From: Microbispora catharanthi
GTDB taxonomy: Bacteria > Actinomycetota > Actinomycetes > Streptosporangiales > Streptosporangiaceae
Assembly: GCF_006334915.2 (NCBI RefSeq)
Contig: NZ_VDMA02000019.1
Span: forward strand, 1 to 64,000
DNA length: 64,000 bases
Direction: 5' to 3'
The number at the start of each line of letters is the position of its first letter. Position 1 is the first letter of the stretch. The notes under the pieces were generated by a model that was not told the origin of the DNA, ran no database searches, and saw nothing but the letters and a program-made list of their open reading frames with translations. Positions 1-7,664 of the stretch are shown here, piece by piece. The position numbers were made by a program, and so were the translations under genes.

Positions 1-125
1 TCACCCTCATGGATCAAACCAAGAAGAATGTGCTCAGTGCCGATGTAGTTGTGGTTGAGCATCCGAGCCTCTTCCTGGGCCAGGACGACAACCCGCCGCG
101 CACGGTCGGTGAACCTCTCGAACAT
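1..125 (-). CDS. clpC: ClpC ATPase, N-terminal fragment (runs off the left edge)
   Basis: The reverse strand from the ATG at 125 reads [20 protein letters not shown] and continues [20 protein letters not shown]. This is the start of the Clp N domain of actinobacterial ClpC, the AAA+ unfoldase that feeds substrates to the ClpP protease in the cytoplasm. Only 41 codons are in the window, so the two ATPase modules cannot be seen and a short stand-alone Clp-N protein is not excluded. A GAGGAG ribosome binding site (131-136 region, reverse strand) supports the start. The gene is divergent from the TetR regulator. Confidence 0.9.
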   Translation of the reverse strand, partial: MFERFTDRARRVVVLAQEEARMLNHNYIGTEHILLGLIHEG

Positions 126-232
126 CTGCACTCCTCGCTGCGGCGTGACCTACAATCGGAGTCTCCACTTCGGTTACAGGCTATGAAGCGGCGAATCCGT
201 GTGTCAATCGAGGCGTGGGGAGAGCCGAGGAA

Positions 233-844
233 ATGCCGAACGACCAGCGCATTCCCGAGCCGGACGCCTCCGGAGGGCCGGCCAGGACGCTGCGCGCCGA
301 CGCCCGGCGCAACCGAACGCGCATCCTTGAGGCCGCCGAGGCCGTCTTCGCGGCCAAGGGCCCCTCCGCCTCGACCGAGGAGATCGCCCAGAAGGCCGGC
401 GTCGGGATCGGGACCGTCTTCCGGCACTTCCCCACCAAGGAGTCCCTGCTCAAGGCGATCATGCACGCGGTCGCGGTCAGGCTGACCGAGGAGACCCGGG
501 CGCTCGCGGCCGAGGGCGACCCCGCCACCGCCTTCTTCGCCTTCTTCACCCGCACCGTCGAGCAGGCCGCGGAGAAGAAGACCGTCGTCGACCTGCTCGC
601 GCAGGCCGGCATCCCGGTCACCGTCGCCAAGCCCGTCCTCGCCCTGCGTGAGGCCGTCGAGGTGCTCGTCGGCAAGGCCCAGCAGGCCGGGGCCGTACGT
701 CCCGACGTCCGGGTGCCGGAGGTCATGGCCCTGCTGATCGGCGTGTGCCAGGCGTCCCTGCACACCCGGTGGGAGCCCGATCTGCGGGCCCGTACGCTCG
801 CGATCGTCTTCGCGGGCCTGCGCCCCGCCGCGGCGGCCGGCTGA
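233..844 (+). CDS. TetR/AcrR family transcriptional regulator
   Basis: A 203-residue protein. The N-terminal helix-turn-helix is clear: NRTRILEAAEAVFAAKG, then STEEIAQKAGVGIGTVFRHF, which is the TetR recognition helix with its usual T-[VI]-[FY]-R-H-F. The C-terminal half is a helical ligand-binding/dimer domain of unknown specificity. I chose the ATG at 233 because GGAGAG lies about 9 bases upstream; a GTG at 215 is possible. It is divergent from clpC and about 175 bp upstream of the dehydrogenase gene, so either could be its target, but no operator was recognised. Confidence 0.88.
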   Translation: MPNDQRIPEPDASGGPARTLRADARRNRTRILEAAEAVFAAKGPSASTEEIAQKAGVGIGTVFRHFPTKESLLKAIMHAVAVRLTEETRALAAEGDPATAFFAFFTRTVEQAAEKKTVVDLLAQAGIPVTVAKPVLALREAVEVLVGKAQQAGAVRPDVRVPEVMALLIGVCQASLHTRWEPDLRARTLAIVFAGLRPAAAAG

Positions 845-1019
845 CCTCCGCCACTGGGCGGTCGCGCAAAACCGCAGCTCATCGGCGTGGCGGGCACGTC
901 GTGTGAACCCTTGCGCCTCACAGCCGCAATGATTGGCTGCGCACGGTGCCGACGAACCCGTCGACGCAGAGGGGTCCGGCGCGCCGGGCAGCGGTCACCG
1001 TTGTCAGAGAGGAGACGAC

Positions 1020-2105
1020 GTGCGGCGCCAGGACGAGGCCGAAGATCTGGTCCAGTTGCTCACGCCCGAAGGCGAGCGTGTCGCGCACCCCGAGTACGAC
1101 CTGGACCTGTCGAAGAGCCAGTATCGGGGGCTGTACCGCGACATGGCGCTGGTGCGCCGGATCGACCGGGAGGCCTTCGCTCTCCAGCGCCTCGGCGAAC
1201 TGGGGATGTGGATCCCCTGCCTGGGGCAGGAGGCCGCCCAGATCGGCTCGGGCCGGGCGCTGGATCCGGACGACCACGTGTTCCCCTCCTATCGGGAGCA
1301 CGGCGTCGCCTGGTGCCGGGGCATCGCTCCCCTCACGCTCATGGGCATGCTGCGAGGCACGACGAACGGCGGCTGGGACCCCCGGGAGACCCGCTTCCAC
1401 CTCTACACGATCGTCCTCGGCGCGCAGACGCTGCACGCCGTGGGGTACGCCATGGGGGTCCGCAGGGACGGCGACGACTCGGCCGTCGTGGCCTACTTCG
1501 GCGACGGCGCGGCGAGCGAGGGGGACGTCAGCGAGGCGTTCAACTTCGCGGCCGTGTTCGACGCGCCGGTGGTGTTCTTCTGCCAGAACAACCAGTGGGC
1601 CATCTCCCACCCCGTCGGGCGGCAGAGCCGGGCGCCGATCTACCAGCGCGCGCGGGGGTTCGGCTTCCCCGGCGTACGGGTGGACGGCAACGACGTGCTG
1701 GCCTGCCTCGCCGTGACGAGGGCCGCGCTGCGGCACGTACGCTCCGGAGGCGGGCCGTTCCTCATCGAGGCGCACACCTACCGGATGGGCCCGCACACCA
1801 CCTCCGACGACCCGGGTCGTTACCGGCCCGCCGAGGAGGTGGACGCGTGGCGGAAGAAGGACCCGATCGCGCGCATGCGGTCCTACCTGCTGCGGGAGGG
1901 CATGGCCGACGAGGCGTTCTTCGCCGAGGTCGACGAGGAGGGCGACCGCATGGCGCTCGAACTGCGCAACGGGGTCATCACCATGCCGGACCCGCCGGTG
2001 GACGCGATGTTCGACCACGTCTACGCCGATCGGCACGCGCTGGTGGAGGAGGAGCGCGCCTGGTACGCCGCCTACCTCGACCGCTTCGAGGAGCCCGGCA
2101 CCTGA
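1020..2105 (+). CDS. Thiamine-diphosphate-dependent 2-oxoacid dehydrogenase E1, alpha subunit
   Basis: A 361-residue protein of the PdhA/BkdA family, which decarboxylates pyruvate or branched-chain 2-oxoacids with thiamine diphosphate inside an E1-E2-E3 complex. The TPP motif runs from GDGAASEGD to FFCQNNQWA (GDG...NN), and GQEAAQIGSG and HTYRMGPHTTSDD are typical E1-alpha blocks. The GTG at 1020 is chosen because GAGAGGAG sits about 6 bases upstream; an in-frame ATG at 933 has no such site. The usual E1-beta and E2 genes are absent: the next gene is convergent, ending 11 bp away. It is an orphan alpha subunit here, so pyruvate versus branched-chain specificity cannot be assigned. Confidence 0.88.
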   Translation: MRRQDEAEDLVQLLTPEGERVAHPEYDLDLSKSQYRGLYRDMALVRRIDREAFALQRLGELGMWIPCLGQEAAQIGSGRALDPDDHVFPSYREHGVAWCRGIAPLTLMGMLRGTTNGGWDPRETRFHLYTIVLGAQTLHAVGYAMGVRRDGDDSAVVAYFGDGAASEGDVSEAFNFAAVFDAPVVFFCQNNQWAISHPVGRQSRAPIYQRARGFGFPGVRVDGNDVLACLAVTRAALRHVRSGGGPFLIEAHTYRMGPHTTSDDPGRYRPAEEVDAWRKKDPIARMRSYLLREGMADEAFFAEVDEEGDRMALELRNGVITMPDPPVDAMFDHVYADRHALVEEERAWYAAYLDRFEEPGT

Positions 2106-2116
2106 CCACCGGCGCC

Positions 2117-2854
2117 TCACGCGATCAGGACCGGGCGCGGCATGCCGATCCGTACGGGGACGCCGGGAGACGCGTGCACGAGCGGGTCGTGGCCGGGTGT
2201 GGGAAGGCCGGCCGCTTCGAGCAGTCCCTGCTCCAACCCGGCGAGCCGGGCACGGTGCAGGGGCCAGCGCGGGTGCTCCACCTCCGCCGTCGCCAGGCGG
2301 CCCGCGACGACCGTGAACAGCCGGTAGCGCTCGACCAGGAAATCCGCGAGCCCGCTCCGCTCGGCCTCGGGCAGCGGAGCGCCGAGGTCGACGTCCGCGT
2401 CGCAGCGCGCCCCGGAGGGCCCCGGCCACCGGCGCCGGCAGCGGTAGCGGCGCCGCGCCCCCTCGCCGGTCACGGACATGTCCGACCAGTAGTACGGCAG
2501 CCGATACGTCGCCCGGGCACCCAGCACGGCCGGCAGTCTCCCGGCGTCCAGTGACAGGAACCACAGGCCGCCCCTCCCCCGGGCGTCCCTGGCGTACGTG
2601 CGCACGTTGGTCTCGGGGAAGCGTGACAGCCACGGCAGCGGCGGCAGGCCGGGCGCCCGCACGTCCCGCATCAGGAACGGCGTGAGCCCGACGTACGCGG
2701 ACCCCTCGTAGGTGTCCACGGTGAGCCCGTCCGGCAGGAACGCCTGCACGAGTTCGGGCGGATACCTCCAGTGGATGAACGTGATGTCGGCCCAGCGGTG
2801 ATGCATCACCGGACGGTCGACCCGTCCCGGCGGCGACGACGGCATGAAGACCAT
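2117..2854 (-). CDS. DUF2071 / YqjF-like protein
   Basis: A 245-residue protein with the DUF2071 signature: HHRWADITFIHWRYPPELVQ near the N-terminus, then LPDGLTVDTYEGSAYVGLTPF, NVRTYARD and a WFLSLDAGR block. The family is widespread in actinomycetes and has no established biochemical role (acetoacetate-decarboxylase-like fold by family knowledge). The ATG at 2854 is preferred because AGAGG lies 6 bases upstream. The gene is convergent with the E1-alpha gene (11 bp apart) and divergent from the HSP90-family gene. No membrane segment is visible. Confidence 0.82.
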   Translation of the reverse strand: MVFMPSSPPGRVDRPVMHHRWADITFIHWRYPPELVQAFLPDGLTVDTYEGSAYVGLTPFLMRDVRAPGLPPLPWLSRFPETNVRTYARDARGRGGLWFLSLDAGRLPAVLGARATYRLPYYWSDMSVTGEGARRRYRCRRRWPGPSGARCDADVDLGAPLPEAERSGLADFLVERYRLFTVVAGRLATAEVEHPRWPLHRARLAGLEQGLLEAAGLPTPGHDPLVHASPGVPVRIGMPRPVLIA

Positions 2855-2937
2855 GCCCCGGCCTCTACCCACGACGCCGGAGGTCGGTCGCCGCGAGCGC
2901 CCCTTTCGTGTCGGTGCGCGACGCTACGATCATGCGC

Positions 2938-4785
2938 ATGTCGGACGACTTAGCGGGGAACGCCCGATCTTTCCAGGTCGACCTGCGCGGACTGGTCGAT
3001 CTCCTGTCCCACCACCTCTATTCCAGCCCACGGGTGTACCTGCGCGAACTGCTGCAGAACGCGGTGGACGCGGTCACCGCGCGGCTGGCGGTGGACCCGG
3101 CGGCGCCGACGGACATCCGGATCACCGTCGAGGAGAACGGGCTGCGGATCGACGACCCGGGGATCGGCCTGACCGAGGCCGACGTGCACCGCTTCCTCGC
3201 CACCATCGGCCGCTCGTCGAAGCGTGACGACCTCGAAGGCGCCCGGCAGGAGTTCCTCGGACAGTTCGGCATCGGTCTGCTGGCCTGCTTCACCGTGGCC
3301 GAGCGGATCCAGGTGCTCACCCGGTCGGCCCGCGACCCTGACGCTCCGGGCGTGGAATGGTCGGCGACCTCCGACGGGACGTACACGGTGCGTACGCTCC
3401 CGCCGGACGAGCGTGCCGCCCTCGTCGGCACCCCCGGGACGACGGTGCGCCTGCTGGCCAGGCCGGGGGCCCGGCGGTGGTTCGCCCCCGACCTCGTGGC
3501 CGACCTGGCCCGCGACTTCGGCGCGCTGCTGCCCTACGCGGTGACGGTGACGGGGGGCGGGCGGACGGTCCGCACCACCGACAGCCCTCCGGTGTGGGAC
3601 CGCCCCTACCGTTCGGCGGCCGAGCGCCGGGCGGCGCTGCTCGCGTACGGCGAGCGGGTGCTCGGCTTCGCGGCGCTCGACGTGGTCGAGCTCGACGTGG
3701 AGTTGGCCGGGGTGCGGGGGGCCGCCTACATCCTGCCGAACGCCGGCAACCCGGCCGCCGGGGGCCGTCACCGGGTCTACCTGAAGGGCATGCTGCTCGG
3801 CGACGCGGTCACCGGCCTGCTGCCCGACTGGGCCTTCTTCGCGCGCTGCGTCATCGACACCGACACCCTGCGCCCCACCGCGTCGCGGGAGGGGCTGTAC
3901 GAGGACGAGACGCTGGCCGCGGTCCGCGAGGCCCTGGGCGCCCGGCTGCGCGACTGGCTGACCGGTCTGGCCGCGCAGGAGCCGGGCCGCCTGGCCGCGT
4001 TCCTGTCCGTGCACGCCCTCGGCGTCAAGTCGCTGGCCAGGCACGACTCCGAGCTCTTCGAGATCATGCTGCCCTACCTGCGGTTCGAGACCACCCACGG
4101 CGAGGTGACGCTCGCCGAGTTCGCCAGGAAGCACCCGGTCGTGCGGGTGACGTCCTCGGTGGAGGAGTTCCGGCAGGTCGCCGGCATCGCGGCGGCCCAG
4201 GGCCTCGGGGTGGTCAACGGCGGCTACACCTACGACGGCGAGCTGGTCGCCGCGCTTCCCGGCGTCCTGCCGGGGGTGACGGTCGAGGAGCTGGACGCGG
4301 ACGCGGTCACCGCGGCTCTCGACCCGGTGGACGCCCGCGAGGAGCTGGCGATGGCCGCCTTCCTCACCGCGGCCCGCGCGGCGCTCGACCCGCTGGAGTG
4401 CGACGTGATCCTGCGCGCCTTCTATCCGGCGTCGGTGTCCGCCCTCCACCTCGACTCGCGGGCCGCCCGGAGCGAGCGCGCCCGCGCGGAGACCGCCGCC
4501 GAGTCCGACGAGCTGTGGGCCGAGATCCTCGGCGCGCTCAAGTCGTCCGCGCCGCGCGCGCAGCTCGTGCTCAACCACCGCAGTCCGGTGGTGCGCAGGC
4601 TGGCGACGATCCGCGACCACACGCTGCTCGTCACCGCCGTCGAGGCGTTGTACGGCCAGGCGCTGCTGATGACGCACCGGCCGCTGCGGCCGATGGACAC
4701 CTCGCTGCTGAACCGGGCCTTCGACCAGTTGCTCGGCTGGGCCGCGGCGAGCGTGTCCGACGCGCCGGAAGGAGAGGGGCGGTGA
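2938..4785 (+). CDS. HSP90-family (GHKL) ATPase, HtpG-like
   Basis: A 615-residue protein with the HSP90/GHKL ATP site: the N box RELLQNAVDA (about residue 40), the G1 box DDPGIGLTEADV (about 82-93) and the lid/G2 region GQFGIGLLACF (about 115-125). The conserved catalytic Glu and Asn of the N box are present. The rest resembles the middle and C-terminal parts of the actinobacterial 'HSP90 family protein' rather than classical E. coli HtpG. No strong ribosome site precedes the ATG at 2938, so a leaderless mRNA or an alternative start at 2932 or 2908 is possible. The last four bases overlap the GTG of the next gene (GTGA), so the two are probably translated together. Confidence 0.88.
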   Translation: MSDDLAGNARSFQVDLRGLVDLLSHHLYSSPRVYLRELLQNAVDAVTARLAVDPAAPTDIRITVEENGLRIDDPGIGLTEADVHRFLATIGRSSKRDDLEGARQEFLGQFGIGLLACFTVAERIQVLTRSARDPDAPGVEWSATSDGTYTVRTLPPDERAALVGTPGTTVRLLARPGARRWFAPDLVADLARDFGALLPYAVTVTGGGRTVRTTDSPPVWDRPYRSAAERRAALLAYGERVLGFAALDVVELDVELAGVRGAAYILPNAGNPAAGGRHRVYLKGMLLGDAVTGLLPDWAFFARCVIDTDTLRPTASREGLYEDETLAAVREALGARLRDWLTGLAAQEPGRLAAFLSVHALGVKSLARHDSELFEIMLPYLRFETTHGEVTLAEFARKHPVVRVTSSVEEFRQVAGIAAAQGLGVVNGGYTYDGELVAALPGVLPGVTVEELDADAVTAALDPVDAREELAMAAFLTAARAALDPLECDVILRAFYPASVSALHLDSRAARSERARAETAAESDELWAEILGALKSSAPRAQLVLNHRSPVVRRLATIRDHTLLVTAVEALYGQALLMTHRPLRPMDTSLLNRAFDQLLGWAAASVSDAPEGEGR

Positions 4786-7424
4786 GCGGCGCCGCCGCGA
4801 TACGCGCGGGCCTGGAGGAGTGCGCGGCCCTGCCCGAGGGGCGGCAGAAGGCCGAGCGCCTGGAGGTGCTCGCCGCGCAGGCCCGCACGGCCGGCAACCG
4901 CTCGCTGGAGGGCGAGGTCCTGCTCGCCCTCGTCGAGGCGTACCTGTACGCCGCCGAGGGCGACCGCATGCCGGTCGCCGCGGGACGGCTCCTGCGGCTC
5001 CTCGACGACTTCCCGGCCGAGCTGGGCCCGCTGTCCTACTCCATCCACTGGCGGCTCAAGTGGATGACGCACAGCCTGGTCGGCAACCCCGCCGTCCCGC
5101 TGGAGACGACCCACCGCTGGCTCGACGAGCTCCAGAGCCGTTACCGGGAGCGCGGCTACAGCGCACGCCCGGTGCTCGCGCTGCGCTCGCTCCTGGCGCA
5201 GGAGACCGGCGACTTCGAGACGGCCGCCGCCGCGATGGAGGCGTCCATCGCCGCGCCCGACGACGCGATGGCCGACTGCGACGCCTGCGAACACAACGGC
5301 TGGGGCGCCTGGCGCGAGGCCGCGGGCGACGACGAGGGCGCGCTGCAGTTCTGGGCGCCGCTGCTCGACGGCGAGCTGACCTGCGCCGAGGAACCCCACC
5401 GGGTGCTCGGGCAGGCCCTGCTTCCCCTGCTGCGGACGGGCCGCGTCGAGGACGCGCGCAGCGCGCATCTGAAGGGCTACCAGCTGGCCCGGCGCACGCT
5501 CTCCCTCCGCGAGGCGGTGGGGCAGCACATCGAGTTCTGCGCGCTGACCGGCAACGAGGCGCGAGGCCTGGAGATCCTCACCGAGCACGTCGCCTGGCTC
5601 GCCCCGCAGGGCGAGGAGGTCTCGCGGCGGCTCGGCTTCATCTGCGGCGTCACCGTGCTGCTGCGCCGCCTGACCGCGCTCGGCCACGACGACCTGCCGG
5701 TGGGCGACCGTACGGCGGGGGCCGCGCTCGACGACCTGGAGCGGGAGATCGGCGACATCTGCGCCCGTTACGACGCCCGTAACGGCACACATGTCGTGAG
5801 CGAGCGGGTGGCGGCGCGGCTGAGCCGGGAGCCGCTGCTCGACCGGCTGCCGTTGGGCTCCCCCGTGCGGCTCCCGCGGCCGGCGGGGGCCGCCGTCCCG
5901 GTCCCGCCCCGTCCGTCGCAGGCGTCGCTTGAGGATCTCGTGGCGGAGGCGCGGCGGCTGTCCGCACTGCGCCACCCGCACGCGGACGAGGCGTGGGAAC
6001 GGGTCGGCGCCGCCGGGACCGAGCTGCCCGAGCCGGTGGCCGCGCGGGTCGAGCTCAGGCGGGCGGGGACGGCGATGGAGCAGGACCCCGGCGCCGCGTA
6101 CGCGCGGCTCCTGGCGGTCGCCGACCGGTTCGAGCGGCTCGGCGACCGGGCCGACGCGCTGGAGGCGCGCGCCGGGGCGGCCGTCGCCCTGGCCTACGCG
6201 GGTGACCGGGCCGGCGGCGAGAGCCTCGCGGAGACCGTCACCGCCGAGGCCGCCGCCGCGTACGCCCAGGGGACGCTCGACGCCGAAAAGTACCTGGCGG
6301 CCCGCAGGGCCGGGGCGTACGTCGCGGTGAGCACGCTCGCCGGGCCGGACGGGCCGGTCGAGACCGACGTCCTGGCGGCGCGTGCCCGGGTGGAGGCGGA
6401 GCTGTCCACGGCGGAGGAGCTGGGCGGGACCGGCCGGGCCGGCACCTACCACGACATGCTGGCCCGGATCTTCCTCCTGCTCGGCGACCTCGACGCCGCG
6501 CGCACGCATCTGACGGCCGCGCTGGGCCGCTACCGCGACGCGGGCATGCCCTGGCTCGCCGCGCGGCCCGCGGGCATGCTCGGTCAGATCGCCCTCGATC
6601 AGGGGGATCCGGAGAGCGCCGAGGGCCACGTGTCGGCGGCCCTGGAGCACGGCGGAGACCTGCTGCCCGCCGAGGAGGCGGCGGAGCTGGGCTCCCTGCT
6701 CGTCGAGGCGCTCACCCGGCAGCCCGGCCGCGAACTCGACGTGGTGGGGGCGGCGCTCGCCGCGGCCGCCAGGTGGGACGGCCTTTCCGAGCCGGACACG
6801 CTGCACAACACCTTCGCCGCCGCCCGCGCCTACCACGTTCTCGATCGGCACGGCGAGGCCGCCGCGCTGTTCGAGGAGGTCATACCGCGCGTCGAGGTCC
6901 CGTACGAGGGGGAGGCCGTCGCGCGGACGCGGGCGCAGTACGGCCGGTCGCTGGCCGAGCTGGGCCGGCACCGGGAGGCCGCCGAGCAGTTCGTCATGGC
7001 CGCGCGACTGGTGCAGGACGACCCCGATGCGAAGGAACTGCACGCGGAGCTGGCCTGGTCTGCCGCCGAGGCGCTGCAGTTCGCCGGGAGGCCGGACGAG
7101 GCGCTGCCCGCCTTCCGGCGGGCCGCGCGGCTGTGGGGCGACCTCGGCATGATCGTCCCGCGCGTACGCTGCCTGCGCGCCGCCGCGTGGCTGATGGACT
7201 GGACGGGCGGGGACACGGCGGAGGACGAGGACGGGGACACGGAGCCGCCCGGTGTCACCGCGATGCGGGCCGTGCTCGCCGAGCTGGAGTCCCTGCCGGG
7301 TGCCGAGCCGTCGGAGGAGGTCGCCGCCGAGCTCGCCGAGACGCGCCGGCAACTCGACGCGATGCTCGACGACGGCTTCGACTCGTGCGACTTCGATGAG
7401 GACGAGGGCGAGGACGAGGAGTAG
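4782..7424 (+). CDS. Large TPR/helical-repeat protein coupled to the HSP90-family ATPase
   Basis: An 880-residue, Ala/Glu/Leu/Arg-rich protein made of successive helix pairs that read like degenerate tetratricopeptide repeats (for example residues about 430-800, with ARTHLTAALGRYRDAG and EAAEQFVMAARLVQDDPDAK). The C-terminus is a strongly acidic tail (DEDEGEDEE). There is no signal peptide or membrane segment, so it should be cytoplasmic. The start is the GTG at 4782, preceded by GGAAGGAGAGG and overlapping the HSP90-family stop. TPR proteins commonly dock HSP90, so it is probably a co-chaperone or scaffold for its neighbour; that role is inferred from context. Confidence 0.8.
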   Translation: MSGAAAIRAGLEECAALPEGRQKAERLEVLAAQARTAGNRSLEGEVLLALVEAYLYAAEGDRMPVAAGRLLRLLDDFPAELGPLSYSIHWRLKWMTHSLVGNPAVPLETTHRWLDELQSRYRERGYSARPVLALRSLLAQETGDFETAAAAMEASIAAPDDAMADCDACEHNGWGAWREAAGDDEGALQFWAPLLDGELTCAEEPHRVLGQALLPLLRTGRVEDARSAHLKGYQLARRTLSLREAVGQHIEFCALTGNEARGLEILTEHVAWLAPQGEEVSRRLGFICGVTVLLRRLTALGHDDLPVGDRTAGAALDDLEREIGDICARYDARNGTHVVSERVAARLSREPLLDRLPLGSPVRLPRPAGAAVPVPPRPSQASLEDLVAEARRLSALRHPHADEAWERVGAAGTELPEPVAARVELRRAGTAMEQDPGAAYARLLAVADRFERLGDRADALEARAGAAVALAYAGDRAGGESLAETVTAEAAAAYAQGTLDAEKYLAARRAGAYVAVSTLAGPDGPVETDVLAARARVEAELSTAEELGGTGRAGTYHDMLARIFLLLGDLDAARTHLTAALGRYRDAGMPWLAARPAGMLGQIALDQGDPESAEGHVSAALEHGGDLLPAEEAAELGSLLVEALTRQPGRELDVVGAALAAAARWDGLSEPDTLHNTFAAARAYHVLDRHGEAAALFEEVIPRVEVPYEGEAVARTRAQYGRSLAELGRHREAAEQFVMAARLVQDDPDAKELHAELAWSAAEALQFAGRPDEALPAFRRAARLWGDLGMIVPRVRCLRAAAWLMDWTGGDTAEDEDGDTEPPGVTAMRAVLAELESLPGAEPSEEVAAELAETRRQLDAMLDDGFDSCDFDEDEGEDEE

Positions 7425-7664
7425 ACCCCCGGTGACGGGCCACGGCGGTGATGCCGGGCCCGAGCGGTCGCATGCCGCCATTCCACGGAACTTTCGTCAC
7501 AAACCAGCAAAAGTTCTGCAGTTTTGCCCAAACTATCTTCACAATCCCCCAAAAGGCGCTTACCTTCGGGGCGGATCACCGCTACGCGGCCGGCTTGTGA
7601 AGCGAACGCGTGCTCACGACCGTGCAGCGGGCCCGCACCGCACCGACGGAAAGGAAGCTCCGCC
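7425..7664 (+). promoter_or_regulatory. Upstream region of the secreted mosaic gene with imperfect operator-like repeats
   Basis: This 240-bp gap holds GAACTTT (7488-7494) facing AAAGTTC (7510-7516), a GCAAAA/TTTTGC inverted repeat (7507-7512 and 7522-7527) around CTGCAG, and CGGAACTTTCG at 7486-7496, one base from the CGAAACTTTCG type of box seen upstream of other genes in the window. These are plausible repressor sites. GGAAAGGAAG at 7648-7657 is the ribosome binding site of the downstream gene. No coding sequence is evident. Confidence 0.45.

Noticed and set aside
3357..4781. Upstream extension of the TPR-like gene in its own frame
   Set aside because: It overlaps the HSP90-family coding sequence and has Arg/Gly-rich shadow composition; the GTG at 4782 with its ribosome site is a far better start.
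4422..7481. A 1019-codon minus-strand frame opposite the TPR-like gene
   Set aside because: No family similarity, biased composition, and the plus strand has a convincing start, ribosome site and overlap with the HSP90-family gene.
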